This document shows positions 26,328 to 36,081 of a stretch of 64,000 nt of DNA, piece after piece; the stretch's first letter is position 1; each line of letters starts with the position of its first letter. The stretch is from Bacteroides neonati. Lineage in GTDB: Bacteria; Bacteroidota; Bacteroidia; Bacteroidales; Bacteroidaceae. The translations under genes were made by a program, and so were the position numbers. The stretch covers positions 124,001-188,000 of the forward strand of contig NZ_HG726020.1 in assembly GCF_000499785.1 (NCBI RefSeq), written 5' to 3'. The notes below the pieces were generated by a model. It ran no database searches. It saw only the letters and a program-made list of their open reading frames with translations, and had not been told where the DNA came from.

Positions 26328-27575
26328 CTATTCGTAGCGCATAGAACTAGCCGGACGAATCTTCGTTATCAGAAAAGAAGGACCTAGCAGCATCAGTACA
26401 GCAGCAAGCAATGTACCCACATTGATAAACAGGAAGAACCAAAGATTGAAAGAGATGGGAACTCGATCTACGTAATAGGTCTCGGGATTGAGTTTGAAGA
26501 GCTTCAATTGAGATTGTATCAAACAGAAAGCCAATCCGATGAGATTACCCCAGAGCATCCCTTTACCTATCAAGAAGACAGCAAACCACAGAAAAGTTTT
26601 ACGGATAGTGAAATTATTAGCTCCCAATGCTTTAAGGACACCGATCATCTGAGTACGTTCGATGATAATAATCAGTAATCCTGAAATCATAGTAAAACCT
26701 GCCACACCGATCATCAGGAATAAAATAACCCATACATTAAGATCGAGCAGATTTAACCAATCGAATATCTGTGGGTGGAGTTGCTGAATATTCTGAACGA
26801 AATAAACACCCCCAAAGGCATCTGCTTTATTGTCGGTATCGGTAGCTATCCGGTAGGTAATATCCTCTAACTGCTCGTAATTACGCACTTGCAACTCGAC
26901 CCCGCTTACTTGTTCGGGTTGCCAACCGTTCAACCGATTGACCACAGCCAGATCGGTAAGCAGAAATAGATTATCGTATTCTGAAAAATTGGTTTGATAG
27001 ATGCCTTTGATTGTGAAACGACGTGCCCGCACATCGTCTTGTACGTAGTAGGTATATATCTTGTCGCCCAACTTAAGCTTTAACTTCGTGGCAAGTGCTT
27101 TCGAGATAAGTACTTCATTGCTCGAAACAGAGTCATTGAACACAGGAATCTCTCCTTCGAGCAGGTGCTCACGAAAGAAACGGGCATCGAACTCAGCCCC
27201 TACCCCTTTAAGAACCATCCCTTGAAAAGCATCATCTGTTTTGATCATACCCGGTTTGGTTGAATAGCGTTGCACATGCGCTACCTGCGGATAAGCAGCC
27301 AGTGCAGTAAGCATACTATCCCCTACGACAATCGGGCGTGTTTCGTAAGAGCGAAGTGCATCGAAGTTGCTGATTTGAATATGAGAACCAAATCCAACCA
27401 CTTTATTTCGCACCTCGTTCTTGAAACCAATCACCACAGCTACGGCAATAATCATCACAGCCAGCCCAATGGCAATACCCGTCATGGCGATTAATACAGC
27501 CGGACGAGACACTTGTTTGCCACCATCCGTATCGCGGTAAATGCGTTTAGCTATAAAAAGGGATAAGCTCATCAA
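26328..27575 (-). CDS. FtsX/LolE-like ABC transporter permease
   Basis: A 415-residue permease with one N-terminal membrane segment, a large periplasmic domain of about 220 residues and three C-terminal membrane segments. The opening FIAKRIYRDTDGGKQVSRPAV and the C-terminal block ERTQMIGVLKALGANN are typical of lipoprotein-releasing LolC/LolE proteins. It probably extracts lipoproteins from the inner membrane with a separately encoded LolD ATPase. It begins three bases after the aminotransferase ends. Confidence 0.85.
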   Translation of the reverse strand: MMSLSLFIAKRIYRDTDGGKQVSRPAVLIAMTGIAIGLAVMIIAVAVVIGFKNEVRNKVVGFGSHIQISNFDALRSYETRPIVVGDSMLTALAAYPQVAHVQRYSTKPGMIKTDDAFQGMVLKGVGAEFDARFFREHLLEGEIPVFNDSVSSNEVLISKALATKLKLKLGDKIYTYYVQDDVRARRFTIKGIYQTNFSEYDNLFLLTDLAVVNRLNGWQPEQVSGVELQVRNYEQLEDITYRIATDTDNKADAFGGVYFVQNIQQLHPQIFDWLNLLDLNVWVILFLMIGVAGFTMISGLLIIIIERTQMIGVLKALGANNFTIRKTFLWFAVFLIGKGMLWGNLIGLAFCLIQSQLKLFKLNPETYYVDRVPISFNLWFFLFINVGTLLAAVLMLLGPSFLITKIRPASSMRYE

Positions 27576-27578
27576 TCG

Positions 27579-28778
27579 TTATTCTGTTCTGCCCGGATAA
27601 GCCTCCAGTGCTTTTTGCAACACAAAGAGAGCACGGGTCAAATCTTCTTTATTCAATACATAAGCGATGCGAACTTCATTGTAGCCTGCACCGGCAGTGG
27701 TATAGAAACCCGAACCGGGAGCCATGAAAACGGTCTGCCCTTCGTAGTCGAACTCTTCTAGGCACCAGGCACAAAACTTATCCGAATCGTCGACTGGAAG
27801 TTTGGCCATGGTATAGAAAGCTCCCATCGGGATAGGAGAATATACACCGGGAATACGATTGAGTCCATCGATCAAACACTTGCGACGCTCTACATATTCG
27901 TCATACATCTCGCGAGAGTATTCTTCGGGAGCATCGAGCGATGCCTCGGCAGCAATCTGACCAATCAAAGGAGGACTCAGACGAGCTTGACAGAACTTCA
28001 TCACCGCATTGCGCACCTCTTTGTTCTTGGTAATTAAAGCACCGACACGGATACCACACTCTGAGTAACGTTTAGAAACGGAGTCAATAAGTACTACATT
28101 ATTCTCGATCCCTTCGAGGTGACAAGCCGAAATGTAGGGAGAACCGGTATAGATAAACTCGCGATAAACCTCGTCGGAAAAGAGAAACAAGTCGTATTTC
28201 TTAACCAAGTCGCGAATCTGATTCATCTCACGACGAGTATATAAATAACCGGTAGGATTATTGGGATTGCAAATCAGAATACCCTTGGTACGTTCGTTGA
28301 TCAACTCCTCAAACTTCTCCACTTTAGGGAGTGAAAAACCTTCTTCGATCGTAGTAGAAACTGTACGAATCTTAGCTCCGGCCGAAATTGCAAAAGCCAT
28401 ATAATTGGCGTATGCGGGTTCGGGAACGATAATCTCATCGCCCGGGTTCAAACACGACATAAAAGAGAACAGCACAGCTTCGGAACCTCCGGTCGTGATG
28501 ATAATATCATCTGCCGTAAGGTTGATATTAAACTTAGCATAATACCCGACCAGCTTCTCACGATAGCTACGATATCCGGCACTGGGACTATATTCTAGTG
28601 TCTTTAAATCAATATTGTGTATCGCGTCAATCGCTACCTGAGGAGTAGGCAGATCGGGTTGTCCGATGTTTAAATGAAATACGTGAGTTCCCCGTTGCTT
28701 GGCTGCATCTGCCAAGGGAGCCAATTTTCTGATAGGTGATGCGGGCATCTCTATTCCTCGAGTGGATATGGTTGGCAT
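27579..28778 (-). CDS. PLP-dependent class I aminotransferase
   Basis: A 399-residue fold-type I aminotransferase. The Schiff-base lysine is in IDSVSKRYSECGIRVG, cofactor contacts are in NPNNPTGYLYTRREM and FLFSDEVYREF, and a late arginine binds the substrate carboxylate. Length and blocks match aspartate/alanine-type enzymes. The substrate is not certain. It is the first gene of a leftward pair with the LolE-like permease. Confidence 0.92.
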   Translation of the reverse strand: MPTISTRGIEMPASPIRKLAPLADAAKQRGTHVFHLNIGQPDLPTPQVAIDAIHNIDLKTLEYSPSAGYRSYREKLVGYYAKFNINLTADDIIITTGGSEAVLFSFMSCLNPGDEIIVPEPAYANYMAFAISAGAKIRTVSTTIEEGFSLPKVEKFEELINERTKGILICNPNNPTGYLYTRREMNQIRDLVKKYDLFLFSDEVYREFIYTGSPYISACHLEGIENNVVLIDSVSKRYSECGIRVGALITKNKEVRNAVMKFCQARLSPPLIGQIAAEASLDAPEEYSREMYDEYVERRKCLIDGLNRIPGVYSPIPMGAFYTMAKLPVDDSDKFCAWCLEEFDYEGQTVFMAPGSGFYTTAGAGYNEVRIAYVLNKEDLTRALFVLQKALEAYPGRTE

Positions 28779-28915
28779 GACTTAAATTATATGTTATAAA
28801 CTATCAAATTATAAAATTATGGGCAAATGTACATAATAAATCGGAGACAGAGACATAAAAACTTTAAAAACCTTATCAAGGGTAAAAAGCTTATGGTATT
28901 ATCGAAAGAAAGTTA

Positions 28916-28923
28916 TACATTTG
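28916..28923 (+). promoter_or_regulatory. Promoter -7 element before the isomerase-like gene
   Basis: TACATTTG matches TAnnTTTG exactly, 29 bases before the ATG at 28952, in the divergent gap with the aminotransferase gene. Confidence 0.55.
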
Positions 28924-28951
28924 TCATATTCATAACCTAAAACAATAGCGC

Positions 28952-30187
28952 ATGATTATAAATCTTATCACCTTTGCTTCGCTTTTACATAAACAAGCAA
29001 CGATACGCACTTCCCACAAGGTTGTGTTAAACGAGCTTGAGAAGTATTTCACCGTTAACTTCGTTGATTATAAGGATCTTGGCAAATTAGGCAATGACGA
29101 TTTTAAAATTTTATTCATAGCAACCGGTGGTGTAGAACGAATGGTGACACAGCACTTCGAATTGCTACCCCGCCCGACAGTCATTCTTGCCGACGGTATA
29201 CAAAACTCACTGGCAGCTGCATTAGAGATTTCTGCTTGGCTACGCAATAAGGGAATGAAAAGTGAAATTCTACACGGAGATTTAGCCAATATTATTCAGC
29301 GTATACATATACTTTATAAGAACTTTCAGGCACAACGCACACTTTCGGGTTTGCGCATTGGAGTGCTCGGATCTCCTTCACCATGGCTCATTGCCAGCAG
29401 TGTAGACTATTTACTAAGCAAACGCCGGTGGGGAGTGGAATATATTGATTTACCACTCGAGCGAATCTACGAGTATTATGATAAAATAACGGATGAGGAA
29501 GTGGGTGCTGCCTGCGCTGCTTTTGCTTCACAAGCATTGGCCTGCCGCGAAGCTACTCCCGAAGATCTACTCAAGGCCATGCGTCTTTATCGGGCTATCC
29601 GGATGTTGTGCGAAAAAGAAAACTTAAGTGCCGTTACCTTAAGTTGTTTTAAGCTGATAGAACAAACCGGAACAACCGGTTGTCTTGCCTTATCATTACT
29701 CAATGACGAAGGCCTTTTGGCCGGATGTGAAGGAGATTTGCAATCTATATTTACCTTACTTGTCATCAAGGCACTAACAGGAAAAGCGGGATTCATGGCT
29801 AATCCGTCAATGATTCAGATACGTACCAACGAAGTAGTCTTTGCACATTGCAGCATTGCCACGAAACTAGTTGAACGATACATCATCCGTGATCATTTCG
29901 AAACAAATTTAGGGATCGGAATTCAAGGTATAATGCCTACGGGAGAGGTAACCATCATTAAATGTGGAGGCGAGTGTTTGGATGAATATTATTTATCAAC
30001 AGGTACCATTATCGAGAACACTAACTACCTGAATCTGTGTCGCACACAAATCAGAGTTAAAATGAATACGTCTACAGAGTATTTCTTAAAAAATCCAATA
30101 GGCAATCACCACATTGTTATACCGGGCAATCATGAAGAAGTTTTCAATGAATTTCTTCAAGCCAATATCTGTAAACGTACTGAATAG
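28952..30187 (+). CDS. L-fucose/arabinose isomerase-fold protein of unknown substrate
   Basis: A 411-residue protein. The layout resembles the FucI/AraA family: an N-terminal alpha/beta domain with VILADGIQNSLAAALEISAW, a middle segment with IGVLGSPSPWLI, and a C-terminal domain with LSCFKLIEQTGTTGCLALSL and ANPSMIQI that corresponds to the metal- and sugar-binding half. An expected metal-binding glutamate/aspartate set is not obvious to me. It is a lone gene in this window without other sugar genes, so its substrate is open. Confidence 0.65.
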   Translation: MIINLITFASLLHKQATIRTSHKVVLNELEKYFTVNFVDYKDLGKLGNDDFKILFIATGGVERMVTQHFELLPRPTVILADGIQNSLAAALEISAWLRNKGMKSEILHGDLANIIQRIHILYKNFQAQRTLSGLRIGVLGSPSPWLIASSVDYLLSKRRWGVEYIDLPLERIYEYYDKITDEEVGAACAAFASQALACREATPEDLLKAMRLYRAIRMLCEKENLSAVTLSCFKLIEQTGTTGCLALSLLNDEGLLAGCEGDLQSIFTLLVIKALTGKAGFMANPSMIQIRTNEVVFAHCSIATKLVERYIIRDHFETNLGIGIQGIMPTGEVTIIKCGGECLDEYYLSTGTIIENTNYLNLCRTQIRVKMNTSTEYFLKNPIGNHHIVIPGNHEEVFNEFLQANICKRTE

Positions 30188-30196
30188 AAACAACTA

Positions 30197-31036
30197 TTAA
30201 AGAAGAATAGGCATTGCCACCCATTTGCCGTCATGCAACTCCATTACCTCGCGATATCCTGCCTGCCACAAAGCAGATAGGGCTTCGCGACGTCCACTAT
30301 TGATTTTCTCCGGAAAATGTGCGTCACTATTGACCTGTACACGAATACCCAGCTCTTTCAACAAGCAGAAATAGCGTTCATTGGGAAAGAAGGTCTCAAG
30401 CAAATAGAGTGCTTTTGTATTAATTTCAACCATATATCCGTAACGGGCAATTTCTTTAAAATAGTTATTCATCAAAGCATCATACCAAGGTTCATCCAAC
30501 AATCCGGGTCGGTAACAATCAGCATTGTAATGCATCTTATCGGCATGTCCTACAACATCAAAGCCACCTAACGCAATCATACGCAGCAATCGTTCGTAAT
30601 ACAAGCGAATCACCCGATCAAGATCGCCACCAAAACGAGTATCTACGATTTTTCGAAACGCTTCGGAAGAGACGTCGATATCAACCACTTCTCCCCGATC
30701 ATCATAAAGCATGTGAACAGAGCCTATGCGATAATCGAGTGGAAGTTCGCGAAAGCGAGTGATACCAGGGTGGCTTTCTTCATTCAAATAATCAATCTCC
30801 AGACCGATATAAAGTTCTATCTGCCCGGCATACTTCTGCTGTAATAGACGGGCTTCTTGCAGATAATCGGGCATCTGATCCCAATCCATGGACCAATGGG
30901 TAGAGAAAGGAAGCGGTGCATGCGAAGAAATACCATAAGAGGTAAACCCCTGTGCAATAGCTTCAACGATAAATGCTTCGAGCGGCGCACGTCCGTCACA
31001 AAAGGTACAATGGCTGTGATAATTGGTTAAATTCAT
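30197..31036 (-). CDS. PHP-domain histidinol-phosphatase
   Basis: A 279-residue PHP metal-dependent phosphatase. The N-terminal metal motif is NYHSHCTFCDGRAP, later ligands are in YIGLEIDYL, GSVHML, VVGHADK and VNSDAHFPE. This set is typical of HisJ/HisK-type histidinol-phosphate phosphatase, the penultimate step in histidine synthesis. Other small phosphate esters cannot be ruled out. It overlaps the preceding ABC-F gene by four bases, so the two are coupled. Confidence 0.88.
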   Translation of the reverse strand: MNLTNYHSHCTFCDGRAPLEAFIVEAIAQGFTSYGISSHAPLPFSTHWSMDWDQMPDYLQEARLLQQKYAGQIELYIGLEIDYLNEESHPGITRFRELPLDYRIGSVHMLYDDRGEVVDIDVSSEAFRKIVDTRFGGDLDRVIRLYYERLLRMIALGGFDVVGHADKMHYNADCYRPGLLDEPWYDALMNNYFKEIARYGYMVEINTKALYLLETFFPNERYFCLLKELGIRVQVNSDAHFPEKINSGRREALSALWQAGYREVMELHDGKWVAMPILL

Positions 31037-32898
31037 GATTCTATTTCGCTTAATTCTAACCAGCGCATGGTTTTCTCATCAATCAGTTCATTTACCTCCG
31101 GTAAACGTTTCGAGTTCTGAGTCAACTCATCCACACTTAACGTACCACTGCAAAGTAGTGCTTCAATGGTGGCTTTCTCTTCCTCCAGTTCGGCTATTTC
31201 TTTTTCGAGTTGTTCGAATTCGCGTTTCTCTTTGAAGCTCATCTTACGCTTCTCATTCAAACGTACGCGTGAGGTCTTATCTTCCGATGTTTTTTCTGCT
31301 TCTTTCTCTTTTTGCGCTTTTTCTTCTTTCCAATCACGGTAATCACTATAGTTTCCGGGGAAGTCACGTATGTCTCCCTGTCCGTTGAATACCAGTAAGT
31401 GATCAACAACCTTGTCCATAAAATAACGGTCGTGCGAAACAACAATTACACATCCTTTGAAGTTCTGCAAATATTCTTCGAGCACATTAAGGGTAATGAT
31501 ATCAAGGTCGTTGGTAGGCTCATCGAGTACCAAAAAATTGGGGTTACGCATCAATACCGTACAGAGATACAGGCGTCGACGCTCCCCACCACTTAATTTA
31601 TAGACATAGCTATGCTGGGTTTCGGGCGTAAAAAGGAAGTGTTGCAAGAACTGCGATGCAGTAAGCTTTTTCCCATTGCCCAATTCGATAACCTCGGCAA
31701 TGTCTTGTACAACATCGATAACCTTCATCTGTTCGTCAAACTTTAGGCCGTCTTGCGAATAGTAGCCAAAACGCACTGTTTCGCCGATATCGACCGTGCC
31801 ACTATCGGGTTGTACCTGTCCCATTAGTATTTTGATAAAGGTAGACTTGCCGGTTCCGTTATTGCCTACGATACCCATCTTTTCGTAACGGGCAAAGATA
31901 TAAGAAAAATCATCCAGAATTTTCAAGTCTCCAAAGCGTTTGTAAAGATGATCGGCTTCAAAAATCTTACTACCAATATACGAGGCTTTGACATCGAGCT
32001 TTACATTATCATTGTTCACACGTTGCTTGGCTACTTTCTCTATTTCATAAAAAGCATTCTGGCGATACTTAGCCTTGTGAGCACGTGCCTGCGGCATTCT
32101 ACGCATCCAGTCGAGCTCCGTCCGGTACAAGTTATTCGCTCTTTCAATTTCTACGCTGGCAGCATCAATACGCTCTTGACGCTTTTCGAGGTAATAGCTA
32201 TAATTACCTTTGTATTGATAGATTTGCTTATTATCTATTTCAATGATTTCCGAACAAACACGATCCAGAAAATAGCGATCATGAGTTACCATCAATAAGC
32301 TGAGATTGGTGCGTCTCAAATACTCCTCCAACCATTCGGTCATATCAAGATCCAGGTGGTTGGTAGGCTCATCGAGAATCAGCAAGTCAGGTTCGGTTAT
32401 CAGCGCATTGGCCAAGGCTACACGCTTGAGTTGGCCACCCGAAAGATGCTTCACCGGCTGCTCAAAGTTTCGTATTTTAAGTTGCGAAAGAATCTGTTTG
32501 GCTTTTTGTTCATAGTCCCATGCTTTTTCATGATCCATGCGTATCAACAGTTGTTCCAAGCCGGGATGCCCTTCTGTTTCCATGCACCGCTCGTATTCTT
32601 TGATAAGCTCTACCGTACTGTTTCCATGATGGAAACAAGCCTCGATAACGGTCAGTTCTTCGGGATATTTCGGGTCTTGCTTCAAGTAGCCGACACGGAG
32701 ATCCCGACGGAACACAATGTTGCCACTATCGTATCCCTCTTCGCTCGAAATGATATTCAACAAGGTTGTTTTCCCACTCCCATTCTTGGCAATCAGCCCA
32801 ATACGCTGTCCTTCGCCAATGCTAAAAGAACTATTTTCTAAAAGAACTAAATCTCCAAACGATTTAGTCAAGTTTTCTATTTGCAGATAATTTACCAT
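31033..32898 (-). CDS. ABC-F family ATPase (Uup/EttA-like)
   Basis: A 621-residue protein with two ABC domains in one chain and no membrane segments. Walker A motifs are AKNGSGKTTLL and GNNGTGKSTFI, signatures are LSGGQLKRVALANAL and LSGGERRRLYLCTVL, and both have DEPTN(H/D)LD. The linker between them is charged. A C-terminal coiled coil (about 545-621) is typical of Uup. ABC-F proteins act on the ribosome; Uup also binds branched DNA. Confidence 0.93.
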   Translation of the reverse strand: MVNYLQIENLTKSFGDLVLLENSSFSIGEGQRIGLIAKNGSGKTTLLNIISSEEGYDSGNIVFRRDLRVGYLKQDPKYPEELTVIEACFHHGNSTVELIKEYERCMETEGHPGLEQLLIRMDHEKAWDYEQKAKQILSQLKIRNFEQPVKHLSGGQLKRVALANALITEPDLLILDEPTNHLDLDMTEWLEEYLRRTNLSLLMVTHDRYFLDRVCSEIIEIDNKQIYQYKGNYSYYLEKRQERIDAASVEIERANNLYRTELDWMRRMPQARAHKAKYRQNAFYEIEKVAKQRVNNDNVKLDVKASYIGSKIFEADHLYKRFGDLKILDDFSYIFARYEKMGIVGNNGTGKSTFIKILMGQVQPDSGTVDIGETVRFGYYSQDGLKFDEQMKVIDVVQDIAEVIELGNGKKLTASQFLQHFLFTPETQHSYVYKLSGGERRRLYLCTVLMRNPNFLVLDEPTNDLDIITLNVLEEYLQNFKGCVIVVSHDRYFMDKVVDHLLVFNGQGDIRDFPGNYSDYRDWKEEKAQKEKEAEKTSEDKTSRVRLNEKRKMSFKEKREFEQLEKEIAELEEEKATIEALLCSGTLSVDELTQNSKRLPEVNELIDEKTMRWLELSEIES

Positions 32899-32902
32899 TC
32901 TG

Positions 32903-33733
32903 TTATACTAACGCATTTTTATAAGCCTCTTCTACGTTACAGGTTTCTCCGGCCTTTATTTTACTCCATGCCAACCGCAGCGGGTCGATCATTTTCTTGT
33001 TTTCTTTATATTGCAATACCGGAACTTCGCGGTTTCCATCGATTAGTGTCATCCACTCAAGTCCTTCAATTTCATTGAGCAAAATCACACAAATGGTTAT
33101 GCCTATAGCCAACCATTCGTCTTTTTTCTTCGCTCCAATTGCTCCGGCATCAATCAATTGTTGTATTTTCGGCAGATCCTCTTCTGCTCCTTGGAAATCT
33201 TTTTTCAGCTCGTTCTTTATGAGAGTAACCGTCCATTCATAAGCTTCGTTGACAAGGCATATTTCGGATATTCGAATGGGAATCAGCTCGGCTGGGTATT
33301 TTACCCCATCTTCCCGAACAGACAGCGAAGCAATAATAAATTCGGCTTCCCTTACATCGGCTCCTTGAGGAGTTGTAAAGGAACATTCGAATGCCACATT
33401 ATCAATACCGGTCACCCATACATGATGGGTATATTCAGTCTCATTCTCTTCGAACATCTCCTGGCTATAGGCACATGTCAACTCTCCTACTTTCACTATC
33501 GAAGCAGAAGCATTTTGCCTCAATTCCTGCTCAATAACCTCTTTGCCATAGTTATTAGCACGCCCTGCTTTCGAAGAGTCGTCTTTATATGCAGAAATAC
33601 GGAAATTGCCCGTCCATACATCGGGGTTATAAAAAAGGAAGGTTCCTTCACCATCTTCAAACTCATTCCAATCCACCGGATAAAACATAGAAAACCATGC
33701 CTGCGGAGAGATAAACTTCTTACCTTGTGTCAT
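32903..33733 (-). CDS. DUF3805/DUF3806-like conserved protein
   Basis: A 276-residue soluble protein. The first half (FISPQAWFSMFYPVDWNEFED, VWTGNFRISAYKD) matches what I know as DUF3805, and the second half with a helical block ending LRLAWSKIKAGE resembles DUF3806. Both occur together in Bacteroidales. No signal peptide or catalytic residues are apparent, and the function is unknown. It is four bases upstream of the ABC-F gene, so probably co-transcribed. Confidence 0.7.
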   Translation of the reverse strand: MTQGKKFISPQAWFSMFYPVDWNEFEDGEGTFLFYNPDVWTGNFRISAYKDDSSKAGRANNYGKEVIEQELRQNASASIVKVGELTCAYSQEMFEENETEYTHHVWVTGIDNVAFECSFTTPQGADVREAEFIIASLSVREDGVKYPAELIPIRISEICLVNEAYEWTVTLIKNELKKDFQGAEEDLPKIQQLIDAGAIGAKKKDEWLAIGITICVILLNEIEGLEWMTLIDGNREVPVLQYKENKKMIDPLRLAWSKIKAGETCNVEEAYKNALV

Positions 33734-34024
33734 AATGCTTCTGAATATTACTTCTCAACTATTGATATCACCACAAAAGTAACATTCCCGGCGGTGATAT
33801 GCAAGCAATTTTTTCTCTTTATATCATTATGACTCTCACATAGGGTGCTTTTAGATACGTATTTACGATTTGAACAAGTAAGAAGAGGAAACAAAAGAGA
33901 AAACGAATGGCGAGAAAAAACTGCTGAAAGAAAACAGACAGGAATACCAGCGAACATAATATATTGATTTAAAGCACAATAATAGATAAAAACAAAAGCG
34001 AAAAACCAATACTTTTTATGCGAC

Positions 34025-34067
34025 GTAAAACTAGTATTTTAATACTGTGTTAAAGTACTAGTTTTAC
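34025..34067. promoter_or_regulatory. Perfect 12-bp inverted repeat in a 444-base gap
   Basis: Arms GTAAAACTAGTA and TACTAGTTTTAC enclose 19 bases. They lie in the 33,734-34,176 gap between two leftward genes. No T-tract follows closely, so it may be an operator or a weak terminator of the upstream lipoprotein gene. The rest of the gap shows no gene I can support. Confidence 0.45.
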
Positions 34068-34176
34068 ATCCAAGAGATACTATATTTGATCTATAAAAGA
34101 ACGTACTCTTGCTTATGAAGGAAATACGAAGCAAGCAAAGACGTTAACACTGTTAAAGCAATGGCACGGATAGAGA

Positions 34177-34563
34177 CTAATACTTTCTAAACTCCAACCG
34201 CGCATAGTCCGATTCCAAAATCAGTTTATCACCATTCGGTATATCTACTTTGAAGCGTTGCAGTGTATCATTCATCCCATACGGGTGCATCACCTCTTGA
34301 GAGGGAGCGCCCGTAATATGCACATACAAGGAATCGCCCACGTATGCAAACTTACCAAAATAACTCCCTGAATTCAAATTCTTAATATTAATAAGATGCA
34401 GTTGGAAACCATAATAAATATCTTCGGCCTTTTTCGTTTCGCCGTTACTGTACGTAATCTGACGCATTTGCCAGAATCCGTCCAAATGACGATACTCATA
34501 CATTGGTCCGCAAGCGGTCATACACGATACTAGCAACAATAAAAATATTGATTTTCTTTTCAT
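34177..34563 (-). CDS. Small lipocalin-like lipoprotein
   Basis: About 128 residues. A lipoprotein signal MKRKSIFLLLLVSCMTAC ends in a lipobox with the acylated cysteine. The mature part begins with LDGFWQMRQITYSNGETK and is rich in beta strands, as in Bacteroidales lipocalin-like families. The ATG at 34563 overlaps the stop of the preceding gene as ATGA, so the two are translationally coupled; a longer start at 34584 is less likely because it precedes the signal peptide. Function unknown. Confidence 0.75.
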   Translation of the reverse strand: MKRKSIFLLLLVSCMTACGPMYEYRHLDGFWQMRQITYSNGETKKAEDIYYGFQLHLINIKNLNSGSYFGKFAYVGDSLYVHITGAPSQEVMHPYGMNDTLQRFKVDIPNGDKLILESDYARLEFRKY

Positions 34564-36050
34564 TTCTTTCTCCTTCCTATCCACCCTGTTTTACGAATGG
34601 TAAGCATGCCACCTTGACTTTTTCCGATCATATCACCCCCATCTATCGCACCCGATAAAGTGAAATTCCATCCCGGTAACCTCTTGGGCGAATAATTCAT
34701 CTCTACCAATGCATTCTTATTACTCTTTATCTCCTGAAAAGGAGTACCATAAGTACCCCAATGTTGTGCAAAAGTCATCAACACCCGATAACCAATCTCT
34801 GCTGTCGGCTTTCCATTGAAGCCCAAATGAAAGGCCTTCACACGATTACTGCGAAAATCCAACCCGCCATCTTTGTTATATAGCGGAGCGATTAGCAAGG
34901 GATTGCCAATACCTTGCCCCCAATGCTCCCAACCCGCATATTGCCCATTGTTATAATAATTATCGGCACCTGTATATTTTTCATCCATTCCTTGCAGGGG
35001 AGAATGAAAAGCTCCCGATTGGTGTTTGGTGTATAAGAATTCTCCTACCACTGTTTCTACAAAAGGGTTCTTAGGAAGTGTCACTTCCAGCCCAGCTAAA
35101 CAATCGCGCCAGAATCCGTATTTCATCATCATGCCCGACCCGTCATCAAAATAGTGTTCATAATACCCTCTCACTTTCCAATCGGAAAATCGATAGCCCA
35201 CCGATAAGTTATAACTTCCCAAGTGATTACCGTAGATATTGATCTGATCGCTTTCCGACGACCCTTTTCCCCCGCCCATTGGGAAAAGAACACGTAAGTA
35301 ATCAACTATGCCTTGAGGTGATGAAAGCACGCTCCCATCCGGATAATGACAATCACCCCCAAATTGAGCTGCCATCTCCATACCAAATTCAACGGTCAGC
35401 GGAAATGTCTGCTTTTCCATCTTTAAAAATAAAGATTTGGAATGATAAAGCACATCGGTAGCATAAGAGGAGCGCTTTTGTGTAAAATCTTGCTGAAACT
35501 CTTCGTCGGTAAAACGACCATAAGCGATGTGCCCTTTCAGGTGTAACCATCCGTGTGTGCCGGGAAACGGAATATATTCGGGTACGGAGATACGTACTTG
35601 CGGAATAGGGCGTGCATTGGTCGAAAAGGTCATTCCTCCGGTGCTAAGCTCGTCGTTCTTCAACTCACTGCCACGCTCCTTACTGCCTATGCTCAACTCC
35701 CAGAAGCGATAATGCACATCTACATAAGCCTGCTGCACTACAAACGAAGAGGTAAAACGTTTCAATGCTGCCAACTCCAAGCCGAAACCATAGGTAAACT
35801 TCTTTTCGGCATCGGGATTCCGAAAGATACCTGCCAAAAGATAGGCATTATTCTTCTCAAGCGACGATAATCCGTGTTTATTGGCCGTCAGCCAGAATGG
35901 AATTTGACTACCGCTACTAAGGGTGATCCCCGTCTCGGTAGTATAATTTAATCCTTTACTAAATTGCGCTTTTACACAAAAAGGAACCAGCAACATAAGG
36001 CCGATTAAGTAGTTTCGATGGATCTTCAACGTTTTGTCTTTTTTTGTCAA
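34560..36050 (-). CDS. Wzi-like capsule assembly outer-membrane protein
   Basis: A 496-residue protein with a signal peptide after a short charged start (LIGLMLLVPFCVKAQ). The mature part alternates in the manner of an outer-membrane beta barrel, with GSQIPFWLTANKHG near the N-terminus and SYNLSVGYRFSDWKVRGYYEHY in the middle. These are features of the Wzi family, which anchors capsular polysaccharide. It is followed by a coupled small lipoprotein gene. Confidence 0.82.
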   Translation of the reverse strand: MTKKDKTLKIHRNYLIGLMLLVPFCVKAQFSKGLNYTTETGITLSSGSQIPFWLTANKHGLSSLEKNNAYLLAGIFRNPDAEKKFTYGFGLELAALKRFTSSFVVQQAYVDVHYRFWELSIGSKERGSELKNDELSTGGMTFSTNARPIPQVRISVPEYIPFPGTHGWLHLKGHIAYGRFTDEEFQQDFTQKRSSYATDVLYHSKSLFLKMEKQTFPLTVEFGMEMAAQFGGDCHYPDGSVLSSPQGIVDYLRVLFPMGGGKGSSESDQINIYGNHLGSYNLSVGYRFSDWKVRGYYEHYFDDGSGMMMKYGFWRDCLAGLEVTLPKNPFVETVVGEFLYTKHQSGAFHSPLQGMDEKYTGADNYYNNGQYAGWEHWGQGIGNPLLIAPLYNKDGGLDFRSNRVKAFHLGFNGKPTAEIGYRVLMTFAQHWGTYGTPFQEIKSNKNALVEMNYSPKRLPGWNFTLSGAIDGGDMIGKSQGGMLTIRKTGWIGRRKK

Positions 36051-36081
36051 GGCTACAAAGATAAGACAAAGAACTGAAAAA

